Shown here piece after piece: positions 28,500 to 41,228 of a stretch of 64,000 bases of DNA. Location of the stretch: positions 17,168 through 81,167 of the forward strand of contig CAUYLG010013698.1 in the NCBI GenBank assembly GCA_963573385.1, given 5' to 3'. The stretch comes from Cacajao melanocephalus (Eukaryota; Chordata; Mammalia; Primates; Pitheciidae). Below the pieces are notes generated by a model that did not search any database, was not told the DNA's origin, and saw only the letters and a program-made list of their open reading frames with translations. The stretch's first letter is position 1; every line of letters starts with the position of its first letter. The translations under genes and the position numbers were made by a program.

Positions 28500-31400
28500 A
28501 TTAATTAAATTAACAACTTTTTTTGATGTTCAACAATTGTTACATTTCTAGTATAAAACCCACAGTTCATACTGTATTGTTCCTTTTTTATTCATAGTAT
28601 AGCTAGATCGAATCTGTTCGTATTTTTTCATAGTTCAGTTAGAATATTCTGTCTTTTCAAATGAGATTAGCATCTAACTTTTTCTTTTGTTTCATTCTTG
28701 GAACCATAGTCATGCTGGTCTTAATGAACTAAGGACATTTTCTCCTTTTTCCTGCTCTAATGCAGTTTATCAGAATGCAAAGGATTGATTGATAGTCATC
28801 ACTGTTGAACATCCTGGGCAGATGCTTCTATTTTAGGTGAATGCAGCAATGTTTTTACTTTCTTCTATGTTACTGCTCAGAGTTTCCAATTTTTCTTAAG
28901 CTGATTTTTATAAATATTTTTAAAAATCATATTTCTTGTTTAGACTTTCAAATTTATTGGTATAAAATTCCATATCATATATGTTACAATTACAAATAAA
29001 TGAAAACAAAACAAAATTCTGTTCTATAAGCATTTGTGCTCTTCTCATTCTTAATAATATATGTTTATGGTCTCTTTTGTTTCTTGATAAGCTTTGCCAA
29101 ACCATTTATTTATTTGTATTATTTAAGATCAGCTTTTGATTTTTAAATCAACTCTAATAAGTTATTCTTTCTTATTTATTAATTTTGCCTCCATTTTTCT
29201 TTACTACTTGTATTATACCATCTTTGTGTTTCTTTCTTTGGTATTTTCCTACTTGATTAAGTGAGATATTTTTGTTCAATTATTTTAAAACTGTCTTGCA
29301 TTTTCACAAATGTATTGATGTGCTAGCTTTACCTTTTTTTTTCCCCCTGTGTTTATTGGATTCAATAGGTAGGGTAGTTATAGAAATTTATTTTCATTTT
29401 AACTTCTACTTTGGCTCTTGAATACAAGAGCTATTTAAAGGAGAACAAAGCAAGAGGTGAAATTTATAATTCAAATAAGATTTTAAAATATTCTTTCAAG
29501 AAATCATAATGAGACAAAATTTAAGTTACAATACATAGATATAGAAGTAAAAATGGAGATAGAGACACATATTTCCTTATATCTTATACTCCGTAAATAT
29601 AAAATACACATTGTTTTAAAATTCACTTGAACTATTCACTTGTATTATTATTTGATTCATACATTTCATCTCTTGCTTTGTTCAGTTTTGCTTTAAATAT
29701 TTAACCTGTGTTTTTAGGTGATGCTTTGTTAGGTTATATAAAGATTTGTTTTACCAGATGTTTGTGAATCAATGTGAAATATTCCACTACATGTAAATAA
29801 GCATAAGTTAACATTAGATGACCATCACTCCAGTCACTCTCTATGAATAACTAGAAAAGTAAAATGTATATTGGTGGTAAATATATAAATATAGAAAGAA
29901 ACAGATAATTAACTTTTATCTGAATGTTATTATTTATTTACTTTAACACATTTGGCCTTGAAGTTTATTTTTCTATTTTTTAGTATTCTAAAATCCGAAT
30001 AACTTCTCATTACCTTTTTCCTGGTATATCTTTTTTGAAAATCCTAGATGATTAGTCTCACTCCGTTGATGTATTTTATGTATGTAGTTATGTACTCGAT
30101 GCATAGTTACGCTTGCAGATTGTGTTTTTGTCTTGTTAGATGTTTTGTCTTGCTAGTAACACATAGCTGGGTATTTTTCAAAACCAATGTGAAGATGTTT
30201 CTTTTTTAATAGTAAAACTTAATATATTTACATGAGCATATTTACATTATTTTGATTGCTAATGTGTTTTTACTATTCCTACAATTTTATTTTATTTTAC
30301 TTTATAATGGTAAGTTTGAGTTCCTTTATTTTCTTTCCTTCCTTTTATTTTTCCTTCTTTTCTTTTCTCCCAGAGTTTTACCTGTCTCATAATTATATAG
30401 TTAGGTAATTCTAATTTTTATATTATTGAGGCTTTAAAATTTACCATCTTTCTTACGCTACAGTTCACATTTCTATAATTCTATTTTTATATTCTAATGT
30501 ATTTTATGTTTTCCTCTAATCCTTTTACCATAGTTGCTTTGTTCTTTCATGAGTTCTTTAATTCATTTTTTTATTAGTTGTATTTTGCCATCTATAATTT
30601 TTTAAACACAGTTTACAGGGCCCTTAATTATTATGTTGAGATATATGTATCTGTTGTCCTTATTAATAATACTGAAACTCAAAAAGTTAGAAAATTAAAA
30701 GGTGTGTTTGTGTTTCTGTAATTTTTAAACCAGTATTATTTGGCAGCAAATTCTGACATAAACTGATGAAAATCTATTTATAGTCTATATTTACTCTCTG
30801 AACATCAATATTAATAAATTTTTCTGAAGAAATATTAATGCATGTAAGTCATTATGTGATCTTAGCCTGCTGCAAAGCTTATGTAATAACAATAGAGGCA
30901 TCATATAATTGTATGTCAAAAGATGATATTATATAATCTTTTTAAAATCTATCAGATTTTGAATTACAAAACATTTATTTTAGAAAGTGATTTATGGACC
31001 TATACACAAAGCAAGACCTAGAGACATTTAGGGATTAAAAAAGAGAAGTTGAAGTATAGTTGTTTTTTCTCAGAATTTTGTAGATACTGTTTTAATGTCT
31101 TCCGTTGCTAAATTTTGGTATATCAAAGAATTAAGCAAGGTATTGTGATTTATTTTTATCTTCTTTGTGACTTACATTTTTCTGCCTGAATTTATGAAGA
31201 ATTTTTTAAAACACTGGAATCCAATAACTTAAAGGAAGCATGTCTTAATGTCTGTCTTTCTATATTAGCATTATAGCATTTAGTATTAGCTATATTAGAG
31301 TTAGCTATTAGCAGTGGCCCTATTTGATTCATACCTTCAGGATTTCTTCCCCTTAATTTAGAGAAATTTTTATTTTCCAAATATAATTCAGTGATTCTGG

Positions 31401-31850
31401 AATTTTTATGATCTATTTTTGGTTTCTCAAATTTAGGAACAATAATCTTTATATTGGATTATTTATGCCTTTTTTATCTTATTTATTATAATTATTTCAC
31501 ATTTCTTTTATTCCAGAAATTCTTTATTTAGTTTTGTCTATCGTCAGTATGTGTTGTCAATTTACATTACTTATTTTTGTAAGGGTGCACTGATTAACAC
31601 AATGGTTTGTATTTTCACTGCTTTCTGTTACTTTATTAACTCACCTATGAGGTCTTCATAAAATTCATTGATGTTATTTTAAGTTCTTATCTAGAATAAA
31701 TATCTACACAGGATTCCACTTTACCATTTTTGTGACTATTTTCTTTTAGACTGGCTTCTTGACAGGTCTTTTGCATGTTATATATTCTTTTCTCAAATTG
31801 TTTTGGTATGTGTGGTTTATACGTCTTTTTTTTCATTTTGCTCATAATTC
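28500..31850 (-). mobile_element. Ancient L1M fragment, minus strand
   Basis: Very diverged L1 sequence in reverse order. RT-side blocks lie at 28500-29400 (aatttattggtataaaattcc, tttcttgataagctttgcc, agatcagcttttgatttt). Endonuclease-side blocks lie at 29930-30560 (cttgccttttttcctggtata-like, acacatagctgggtatttt, tatttacatgagcatattt). ORF1-like blocks follow to about 31850 (gattcataccttcaggattt, ttattccagaaattcttta). The collinear 3'-to-5' order supports one old element rather than scattered matches. No open frame survives. 29460-29930 does not match and may be an insertion. Edges are approximate. Confidence 0.5.
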
Positions 31851-32569
31851 ATGTAAAAGATTCATCCATCCATTTTATCTGATTTAATGATAATAAAGTC
31901 TCAGTGATACTTTCTCTACCTTTTGTAGCCTTGTTTTCCTAACTAAGCTAGGGATTGAGGATTGTGTCGCATCTATTTTTGGGGATCCTGAGGGTAAAAA
32001 AGATAATGAGTAGAAAGATCTCAGCAGTCTTTTGGCATTCTTACTTGAAGAATCTACTCTCTGTTTTAGGTTTTTCTTTTTCAGGTCCACTTTCTTCTCT
32101 AGGTAATCTACTTCTGGAGGACTCTCCTCGCATGTCACATTGCCTTCCTTGTTAAGGTGGAGCTCTGAACTATGGTCAGATCTCCTCTTGTGTTTGTTGT
32201 TATCTGAGATGCTGTGGTGACAGTGATCAGAATATTTATTTTTAATCCCTAGTCTTACCTTCATTCCTTAGCTGCATGATTTGGGGGCAACTGTTTTTGC
32301 CTTCCTTTGATTATTTCTTCATCTGTAAAATTAGAATAATAATAGCATTTAATCATTTTTCATAAGAAAGTTGAATGTGTCTATATAGGAAATACGAAAT
32401 ATTTTGCCAGTTGAGGAAATAAAAGTCCTGCCAACAAAGACAGATATTTTTGTAGTCAATATGTGATGAAAGAAAATGATTTAGTATGGTGTAAACTCAT
32501 CAATGTATATGTATGTAGCCTACAGGAGGCTAAAATATCAGGATGAAATTTCACATTTCATTTATTCAA
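31851..32569. other. Non-coding DNA with MIR-like block
   Basis: A forward MIR-like core lies at 32255-32400 (ccttagctgcatgatttggggg, then atttcttcatctgtaaaatta). Nothing else recognised. Confidence 0.45.
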
Positions 32570-32943
32570 TGTATGGTTTAGGTTTGTATCCCCACCCAAA
32601 TCTCATCTTGAATTGTAATCCCCATAATCCCCATGTATTGAGGGAGAGACCTGGTTGGAGGTGAATGTATCATGGGTATGGTTTCCCCCATGCTGTTCTT
32701 GTGATAGTGAGTGAGTTCTCATGAGATCTGATGGTTGTATAAGTGTTTTACAATTCCTCCTGCACACACAATGTCTCTCACATACTGCCATGTAAGATGT
32801 GCCTGCTTCCCCTTCTGACATGATTGCAAGTTTTCTGAGGCATCCTAGCCATATGGAACTGTGAATTAATTAAACCTCTTTCCTTTATAAATAACCCAGT
32901 CTCAGAGAAGTTCTTTATAGAAGTGTGAGAACAAACTAATACG
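32570..32943 (+). mobile_element. MST/THE1-type MaLR solo LTR
   Basis: The MaLR LTR pattern is clear: tatggtttaggtttgtatcccc, cccaaatctcatcttgaattg, ttctcatgagatctgatggt, tgtaagatgtgcctgcttcc, aattaaacctctttccttta, acccagtctcag, and the end aactaatacg. Full LTR length, no internal MaLR sequence, so a solo LTR. The terminal CA has changed to CG. Confidence 0.88.
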
Positions 32944-33379
32944 TACAGCAAGCCAAACAAAAAAGGCATAAAACTCATCTCTGTAGGGAATACATGGTTA
33001 TTTCAGGAGACAGACTTCTAGGTTAACTGAGGAGGTATGTGATTACATTTGCAGGGTTGATGAGGTCCATGATTTTGGAGATACCTTTGCTGTGTAAAAT
33101 TGGAGACTGGGCTTATCGAGGTCCTGAAGAGATTGATTTACATTCTATAATGTAAATTAGGACTTAGAACCATTATGTTTTCAAGGAAACCCTTGTAGTC
33201 ACCAATATTATAGTTATTTAACCCTGAATCTGTTTCTATTAAAATAGTGATAGAGTGATAAAGTGGGAATATTTTCTACTTCTGCACTGCTTCTGGGAAT
33301 TGGGAGTAGGAATAGAAGTCAGACTAACCCACATCACAGATTATGTATAAGATTTTTCATCATTCCTAGTTTGTTGTTG
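32944..33379. other. Non-coding DNA
   Basis: No gene or repeat recognised between the MST LTR and the Alu/L1 composite. Confidence 0.5.
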
Positions 33380-33389
33380 ATGAATTGTT

Positions 33390-33781
<392 letters not shown>

Positions 33782-33792
33782 AATGAATTGTT

Positions 33793-34139
33793 CATGATTA
33801 AAATTCTTTCTTCTTTATTACTTTTTGCTTTTGGCATTAAGAAAGAGTTTTGTGATCCATCTTCACTCTGCCAGTTTACCTAGAAATGAAACCTTCAATT
33901 TTTTTCTACTCTTAAATATTATATGCATATTCAATATTTTTAATTATCTTTCATATTCAGACTTAGTATTTATAACCTCTTCTAAAATAAGAAAATATGT
34001 AACCCTTAGATTGATATTTAAAAGAGTTTTCAATGGCCTGAAAAGTAAGTTCAAGAGAAATAAAATTAAAGAGATCTTAGTAAGCATATGCACTGACATT
34101 TATATGTAAACAATTGTTTTAAAGGAAACTGCAACTGAA
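33793..34139. other. AT-rich non-coding DNA
   Basis: A frame of 94 codons (33825-34109) has no recognisable domain and AT-biased composition. I see no gene. Confidence 0.45.
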
Positions 34140-34760
34140 AATTGTTGCTCTTGGCAGCATGTGGCCCTTCACTGCTTTCATGACTGCGTGTTGACAGCTA
34201 AGTGTTATTTAAAATGACCAGAGCTGGTGCCTTTCTGTTGAAGGCCACGAGCTGATCAGCTCATATTAACACAGAGGGCAATTGAGCGTCTAGTGTTCTG
34301 TATTCAGAACACTTCTTATGCCAACATATTTCTCACAGTGGTGCCATCTCTAATGAAATTTAGAAGGGATGAAAATCTCCAAATTAGCAATGCATCACTT
34401 AAAACTTCCTGCCTACTCTTTTTATAGCTTCCCTCTAGAAGCTCATCTTAACTTTCTGTAATCATCAACAGAACGAATCACTTGCTCCTTGTTAAGCTTT
34501 TATCTCCATGAAGTGAAGGTGACAATGAAACACTTTTCTGTCAGACTTCCTTGGCAGCTGTCCCACAATGCCTGCTGGCCTGTTTTGATCCCATTCCATA
34601 TGTCCACAATTTAAGTGGCAATACAACTCTCTGAATTGTATCATAAAGCACTGCAGGGCACAATCCTGTGTTTCCTGCTTTTGGAAATAATCTTTTCAGC
34701 CCGTTTCAATTTTCACATTAAAGAACTGGCTCCCTGAAACTTGATGATTACAGACTTGTA
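34140..34760. promoter_or_regulatory. Candidate conserved non-coding (enhancer-like) island
   Basis: The most even-composition stretch of the unique DNA: no repeat landmarks, no low complexity, no long open frame. It holds a perfect 14-bp palindrome gagctgatcagctc at 34249-34262, an E-box cagctg near 34556-34561 and several AT-rich homeodomain-like cores (caattgag, aaattagca). The combination resembles developmental enhancers in gene deserts, but this is inference from composition only. Confidence 0.3.
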
Positions 34761-35873
34761 AGGACAGGATCAAACAGAAGAAGATACTAGCAGGAAGTCA
34801 AATGTGACAGTATTATTTTGCATGCATAATAGAATCTTTGTTCTCTTTTAATATATTTGAAACCATTCGTAGTATTATTGACTTAGCCATAGCATTGTAG
34901 TTGCTATTCTTACAAACTAATTCTAATGAAATGCTTAAATGTAATACCTTGCAGAGAGGTAATTTCAAAGGAGTATTAACAAATATTTATTAATTGCTGA
35001 AGAGTTTAAAGATTAATATATAAATGGATTCCTATCTAGAAAATTTCCTATTGAATGAATCAAAGGGAAAAAAAATAAAGTAGTCAATTATTTGTCTCTT
35101 GATTAAAGACTCTGAGTAATGGTTTTCTTTGAGGAAGAATTTCATTTTCTTTAAATGAAACTAATGTTAGTGAACAGACATTGTTTTCTTTTTGCTTAAT
35201 CTGTTGTGTGTTTATTTTGTGTTTACCTGAAATTTTCCAGAATTACTGTTTGTTAATTTAGTTATTAATCAGTGATGAAACAACTTTTCCTGTCAGTATA
35301 TTTATAAAGAAGATTCGTTATTATTGTTAAGGATTATTTTTCTGTTCAGTGAAAAACAATTTACTTGAAAGCAAGTTTATTCTTAGTCACCACAAGGTTA
35401 ATAAACATACATTTTGACACTCAAAGCTGGTAAATTAAAAGATTTGTTAGTATAATATTTAAGCCAACCATTTCACAGTATTTTTCCCTGTAAATATTTT
35501 GAATATATTTTAGCGTGCTGGTGATTGAAGAAGAAAATTAATCATTTAATGATCATACAGGTTTTCATGACCACAGCAGCAATTCATTTTAAATTTTGTC
35601 ATTACAATATTTTAGTTCTTTTTTATTGTTAATTCTTTTTCCTGGTTGCTATCAAACTCCTTTTGAAAAATTACCTTAACTTCAGAGTTAATCAAAATCA
35701 TATTAGCATACAGCTGAATACCTCTTTACAAACAATATTAATACCTTCTTTGGGGCCATGCGCATATACACGTATGCTAAAACTGCGCATCCATAGATAT
35801 TAATTTAAACATAGGATGCCCATCTTCTTTATCGTCACAACTTGTGTCAAGTTGAATTTCCTTAGTAGAGACC
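34761..35873. other. AT-rich non-coding DNA
   Basis: Nothing recognised beyond AT-rich unique sequence. Confidence 0.5.
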
Positions 35874-36188
35874 TGTCTTAGTCTGTTTATGCTGTTATAA
35901 CAAATTGCCACAGACTGAGTAATTTATAAGTAACAGAAATTTATTTCTCACAGTTCTGGAGCATAGGAAGTACAAGACTTACCATGTTTGCTCTGTCCTT
36001 ACATGGTAGAAGAGCAGAAGAGAGCAAACCCATTCCTGCAAGCCCTTTTTATAATGGCATTACTCCGTTTTTGAGGATAGAACCTTCATCACCAAAGCAC
36101 TTCCTAAAGGCCCCACCTCCCAACGCTATGGAGTTGGAGATACATTTTCTAATACATGAATTTTGGGTGACACTTTCAGTCCACAGCA
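35874..36188 (-). mobile_element. MaLR-related solo LTR, minus strand
   Basis: Reverse of the LTR type seen at 20927-21246: tgtcttagtctgtttatgct, ccacagactgagtaatttat, aaatttatttctcacagttctgg, gcaagccctttttataatgg, aaaggccccacctcccaac, catgaattttgggtgacac, ending ccacagca. Flanking pentamers agacc and aaacc agree at four of five positions. Confidence 0.75.
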
Positions 36189-37999
36189 AAACCATTTAAT
36201 TCAGGTTTTTTTTTTTTTTTCTGGTAAACAAGTGATAGGCATTCAATAAATTCTGGTTAAGTTATTGACTTGAACATGTATGATAACATTGCCAAAGAGG
36301 CACTGAGCATCAATTCATTTAAAGGCTTTTCCAAAAATCATACCTAAGTCAGGTATGCTATTTTAATATAAACTCAGTGTTTGCCTGTCACTTTCTTACA
36401 CTCAATTATTGTATCTCTAAGAATTTTTCATTGCATACTTATCATCATACCCAACAAATGGTAATTTAAAGGCCTTCCCTGAAAACATTTGCTTTGTCTG
36501 TTCTAAATTTCATCAGTATACCATCTTCTTTTATGGTATATTGGAGCATTCAGGTGAAAGACTTACATCTTAATTTTACTTGCATATTTTCACAGAGCTT
36601 TTCATTACTTTTTAAATAATTTACCTGAAATCTATTTTTTCTCTGCTATACAGTGGGTCGTGAAGAAAGCAACCTCCCTGAGCTCATAAAACTTTTTATC
36701 CCTATGTTTAAACACAAAAAAAATAGTAAGTCGTCAAATATAAAACATATGAATGAAATAAAGAATGGAAGACAACTAAAACTTACCCTTTTATTAAACA
36801 TTAAACATTAACATGTAACATTAAAATATTATGGAAACCATAAAATAGTAACAATAATTATAATGACTGACATTTATTAGAAACTTATATGCAGATTTAC
36901 TATATACACAATAAACTGTACCTGGATATTGCTATTGTCACTTAAGAGATACAAAAATCTGGGACCCAGAGAAAAGTGTATTTGAGACTCTTGAATATTA
37001 AAAACTATGATTATAAAAATGAATTATTACATAAGTAAAATTACACAAAGTTCTAAGCCTGATATTCAAATCTTTTTATAATCTAATTTCTTAGTTATTA
37101 TAAATTTTCTACTTGATCTCTCACACGATGATCATTTTCTTTGCCGCACTGAACTAGTGTGGAATAGGCAGCGGGAAACTAATTTAGATGTGAAAAGACT
37201 TGGGATCTAGTTTCTATGTGACCTTGTGAAAGTTTCTAGGTTTCTAAATACTCCTTTGTGAAATGAGAAGATTGTACCATTCTCTGATGCTATTACCAAA
37301 TCTTATTATTTGTACTTTTTCTTTCTTCTTTTTTCTGTTGTTTTTATATTTTGTTCTTCTTTTAGCCTAAAGTTTCACCTCAAAGTTTATCTCAATTTCT
37401 CAAATTTCTTGATTGCCATACCATAAGGTAACTGCTTTGATTTTTAGTGATATGAGCTTATATACTTTATTGTCATTTCAAGTTTCCCATACTGTATGAA
37501 CCTGTGGCAGAGGAAAAGTAGTGGAGTGAGAAGTCAAATTGAAGCCAGTGCTTATATGTTTGGAATGGGAAGTGAAGCATAAACTGTGAGATGAAAAACA
37601 TAGTGTGTATAAAGTAGCAATAAAAGCAAGTAAAAATCATAGACTAGCAAGCAGGAAATAATGAGATATGACTCTGGAGATTTAGAAGGACAGGATGGTG
37701 ATTATGAAGGAGATTATGTTGTGGCAGGCCAGGTTCATGCTTATTGTGGGATTCCAGTAGTTCTTAGACTGATTCTGTGTGTTCTTAAATAGAAATTGAA
37801 GGTAAATGTTGGTGACAAGTCTTGTGTTACAGATAGTTAACTTATTAACTCTCAGTTGCCTGTAGGTCAGAATCTCTAAAAAGCTTCTTAAAATACTCAA
37901 TTTAAATTATTTTGTTAAATGCTATTTTTTTATACTTTTCAGTCTAATGAAATTTTTACTGCTTTTTTTAAGGGGTTTCTTTAAACTTTTAATATTGAA
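36189..37999. other. AT-rich non-coding DNA with MIR fragments
   Basis: A T-run lies at 36206-36220. MIR-like blocks are suggested at 36850-36985 (reverse) and 37170-37290 (forward: gggatctagtttctatgtgacc, then ctcctttgtgaaatgag). No gene. Confidence 0.45.
37170..37290 (+). repeat. MIR SINE fragment
   Basis: MIR core order visible: ttgggatctagtttctatgtga, ccttgtgaaagtttc, tttgtgaaatgagaagatt. Confidence 0.5.
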
Positions 38000-38672
38000 A
38001 TAATTTCAGACTTAACAGAAAAATATCAAAGGTTTTGCAGAGAGCTGCCTTACAGCCTTCACACAGCTTCCCCCAAAGTTAACATTACGTATAAATGTGG
38101 TAATATTAATAGAAAAGTTAACATTGGTATGAACATACTAAAGAAACTACAGATCTTTTACAGGTTTTGCCCATCTTTTCTATCAATATTATTTTCTTTT
38201 TGAGAGTCTGATACAGTGTCCACATTTGCCTTTAGCTGTCAAGTCTCTTTAGTATCCTTTAATCTTTGTCAGTTCCTCAGCTTTGCTTTTCATGCTTTTA
38301 AAGAGAACTGGTCAGTTATTTCATAGCTGCCCCTCAGTTTGGGTTTGTCTGATACGTTTTCACGATTAGGTTGAGATTGTGAAGTTTTGACATGTATACC
38401 ACAGAAGAGTTAGGCTATTCTCACACTGTTATACCAAGAGTATATGAAGTTAATATATCTTGACACTGGTGATGTTAATTTTGATCAGTTGGTTAAGATA
38501 ATGTCAACTAAGTTTCTCTACTGTACAGTTACTAGTTTTCTCTGTAATTAATAACTTTGTCCAGGGAGATACTTTGAGACTGTGCAAACATCCTGTTTCT
38601 CTTCAAATTTTTACCCACAAATATTAATATTCATAGGTGGACCTTGCCTACAACAATTAATATAGTAGTTTC
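38000..38672. repeat. Ancient LINE fragment, left part
   Basis: Recurrent old LINE-type sequence recognisable from its order: agccttcacacagcttcccccaaagttaac, ggtcagttatttcatagctg, ctcagtttgggtttgtctgatac, ctggtgatgttaattttgatcagttggttaag. The same element resumes at 40612, so L1-C inserted into it. Family name and orientation uncertain. Confidence 0.5.
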
Positions 38673-38683
38673 CTAATGATGGT

Positions 38684-40600
38684 ATTATTTTATTATTTTT
38701 TTATTGTACTTTAGGTTCTGGGGTACACGTGCAGATCATCAGGATTGTTGCAGAGGTACATATGTGGCAAGGTAAGGTTTGCTACCTCCATCCCCCTGTC
38801 ACCTATATCTGGCATTTCTCCCCATGTTATCCCTCCCCAACCTCCCCACCCACCCTATCCCTCCCTTAGCCATCCCCAACAGAGCCCAATATGTGATGCT
38901 CCCCTTCCTGTGTCCATGTGTTCTCCTTGTTCAATACCCGCCTATTAGTGAGAACATGCAGTGTTTGATTTTCTGTTCTTGTGTCAGTTTGCTGAGAATG
39001 ATGGTTTCCAGATTCATCCATGTCCCTACAAAGAATATGAATACATCATTTTTTATGGCTGCATAGTATTCCATGGTGTGTATGTGCCACATTTTCCTCA
39101 TCCAGTCTATCATGGATCAGCATTTGGGTTGGTTCCATTTCTTTTCTATTGTAAACAGTGCCACAATGAACATACCTATGCATGTGTCTTTATAATAGAA
39201 TGATTTCTAATCCTTTGGGTATATACCCAGTAATGGGATTGCTGGATCAAATGGAATTTCTACTTCTAGGTCTGTAAGGAATCGCCACACTGTCTTCCAC
39301 AATGGTTGAACTAATTTACATTCTCACCAACAGTGTAAAAGTGTTCCTATTTCTCCACATCCTCTCCAGCATCTGTTGTCTCCATATTTTTTAATGACCA
39401 CCATTTTAACTGGGATCAGATTGTATCTCAATGTGGTATTGATTTGCATTTCTCTGATGACCAGTGATGATGAATATTTTTTCATATGTTTGGTGGCCTC
39501 ATAGATGTCTTCTTTTGAAAAGTGTCTGTTCATGTCCATCACCCACTTTTGAATGGGTTTGTTTGTTTGTTTTTCTTGTAAATATGTTTGAGTTCTTTGT
39601 AGATTCTGGATATTAGGCCTTTGTCAGATGGGTAGATTGCAGAAATTTTTTCCCCTTCTGTTGTTTGCTGGTTCACTCTAATGATTGTTTCTTTTGCTGT
39701 GCAGAAGCTCTTAAGTTTAATTGGATCCCGTTTGTCTATTTAGGCTTTTGTTGCCAATGCTTTTGGTGTTTTAGTCATTTCCTTGCCTATGCCTATGTCC
39801 TGAATGGTTTTGCCTAGGTTTTCTTATAGGATTTTTATGGTGTTAGGTTGTATGTTTAAATCTTTAATCCATCTGGAGTTAGTTTTAGTGTAAGGTGCAA
39901 GGAAAGGGTCCAGTTTCAGCTTTCTGCAGATGGCTAGCCAGTTTTCCCAACATCATTTATTAACAGGAAATCTTTTCTCCATTGCTTGTTTTTTTCAGGT
40001 TTGTTGAAGATCAGATGGTTGTAGATGTGTAACGTTTCTTCTGAGGCCTCTGTTCTGTTCCATTGGTCTATATCTCTGTTTTGGTACCAGTACCATGCTG
40101 TTTTGATTACAGTAGCCTTGTAGGATAGTTTGCAGTAGGGTAGCATGATGCCTCCAGGTTTGATTTTTTTGCTTAGGATTGCCTTGACTATGCAGGCTCT
40201 CTTTTGGATCCATATGAAGTTTAAAATGTTTTTTTTTTCCTATTTCTGTGATTAAGCTCAGTGGTAGCCTGATGGAGATAGCATTGAGTCTATAAATTAC
40301 TTTGGGCAGTATGGCCATTTTCATGATCTTGATTCTTCCTAACCATAAACATGGAATGTTTTTCCATCTGCTTGTGTCCTCTCTTATTTCCTTGAGCAGT
40401 GGTTTGTAGATCTCCTTGAAGAGGTCCTTCACATCCTTTGTTAGTTGTATTCCTAGGTACTTTATTCTCTTTGTAGCAATTGTGAATGAGAGTTCGCTCA
40501 TGATTTGCCTCTTGGTTTGTCTGTAATTGGTGTATCGAAATGGTTTTGATATCTGCACACTGATTTTTTATCCAGAGACTTTACTGAAGTTGCTTATCAT
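38684..40600 (-). mobile_element. L1-C: 5'-truncated LINE-1, minus strand
   Basis: Reverse-oriented L1 with its A-rich tail at 38684-38705, the L1-A-type 3'UTR, and ORF2 back to just beyond the RT catalytic region. An 11-bp duplication CTAATGATGGT at 38673-38683 and 40601-40611 fixes the ends. Length is about 1.9 kb. Identity to L1-A and L1-E in the 3'UTR suggests the same subfamily and age class. Confidence 0.93.
38931..40600 (-). pseudogene. L1-C ORF2p C-terminal remnant
   Basis: The C-terminal half of ORF2p. A 187-codon frame (39995-40558) holds the post-catalytic RT/thumb segment with [18 protein letters not shown] and the [19 protein letters not shown] motif. The C-terminal end (38931-39113) has MWHIHTMEYYAAIKNDVF and stops at the normal ORF2 position. 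The catalytic FADD box lies beyond the truncation. Frameshifts near 40000-40140 and a gap of broken frames between make it non-functional. Confidence 0.88.
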
Positions 40601-40611
40601 CTAATGATGGT

Positions 40612-40985
40612 TTTATAGTTCCTTTTTTCATTCTAGATTTAACCACTGAAATTTTTCTGTAAGGAATTACTATCCCATATCCCCAATTTATTTATTTATT
40701 TAAAAATTTATTGATATGACTATGGTTTCAGGAACATTTATTTTATGGATTATCATCCAATACTTTGATGATTTATTTTGTTGTTCAAATTATTCTACCT
40801 TTAGCTAATAGGTGCTCTTTTAGAATAGCTTCTGGGTCACTCTCACATGCTCTTATTCTTTACTGTGCATATACGTATGTTCTGATGCCACATGATATTC
40901 CAGGTTTCATCTTGCATGTTCCTTGCCCATGGCCTAGTATCAAACACTTCACAAAGCAGATTTGATTCCTTATATTAGAGAATAA
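40612..40985. repeat. Ancient LINE fragment, right part
   Basis: Continuation of the element interrupted by L1-C: tttaaccactgaaatttttc, gtaaggaattactatcccata, caatttatttatttattta, gatattccaggtttcatctt, cttgcccatggcctagtatc, attagagaataatattt. Confidence 0.45.
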
Positions 40986-41213
40986 TATTTAGAAGCTAAG
41001 ATGCAGGTGTAAGTATGCTTGTGGCAACTGTGTCATTACTTTTAGGCCCTCTCGGGGAAGAGAGATTAACAAATATCTGTATATATACTAATCCATGTAT
41101 ACACACACCACACATAAATATGGATCTATGTAAGTGTATGTATGTATCTATCTTTTGAAGCATGGATTTGCTCTGATTACAATCCAATGCAGCAAGATTA
41201 AGATTTTATATTT
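40986..41213. other. Non-coding DNA with TA/CA-rich patch
   Basis: Low-complexity TACA/TATG patch around 41090-41150. No gene. Confidence 0.5.
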
Positions 41214-41228
41214 AAAGTATACTTCTTG

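Noticed and set aside
31884..32264. 126-codon open frame on the minus strand in non-L1-looking DNA
   Set aside because: Lysine/serine-rich, no recognisable domain, no splice or promoter context, next to a degraded L1M; length is within chance expectation for 64 kb.
32565..32948. Possible 5-bp duplication around the MST LTR at 32570 (ttcaa / tacag)
   Set aside because: Only three of five bases agree, so no TSD is claimed.
35984..36199. 71-codon frame
   Set aside because: Falls inside a solo LTR on the opposite strand.
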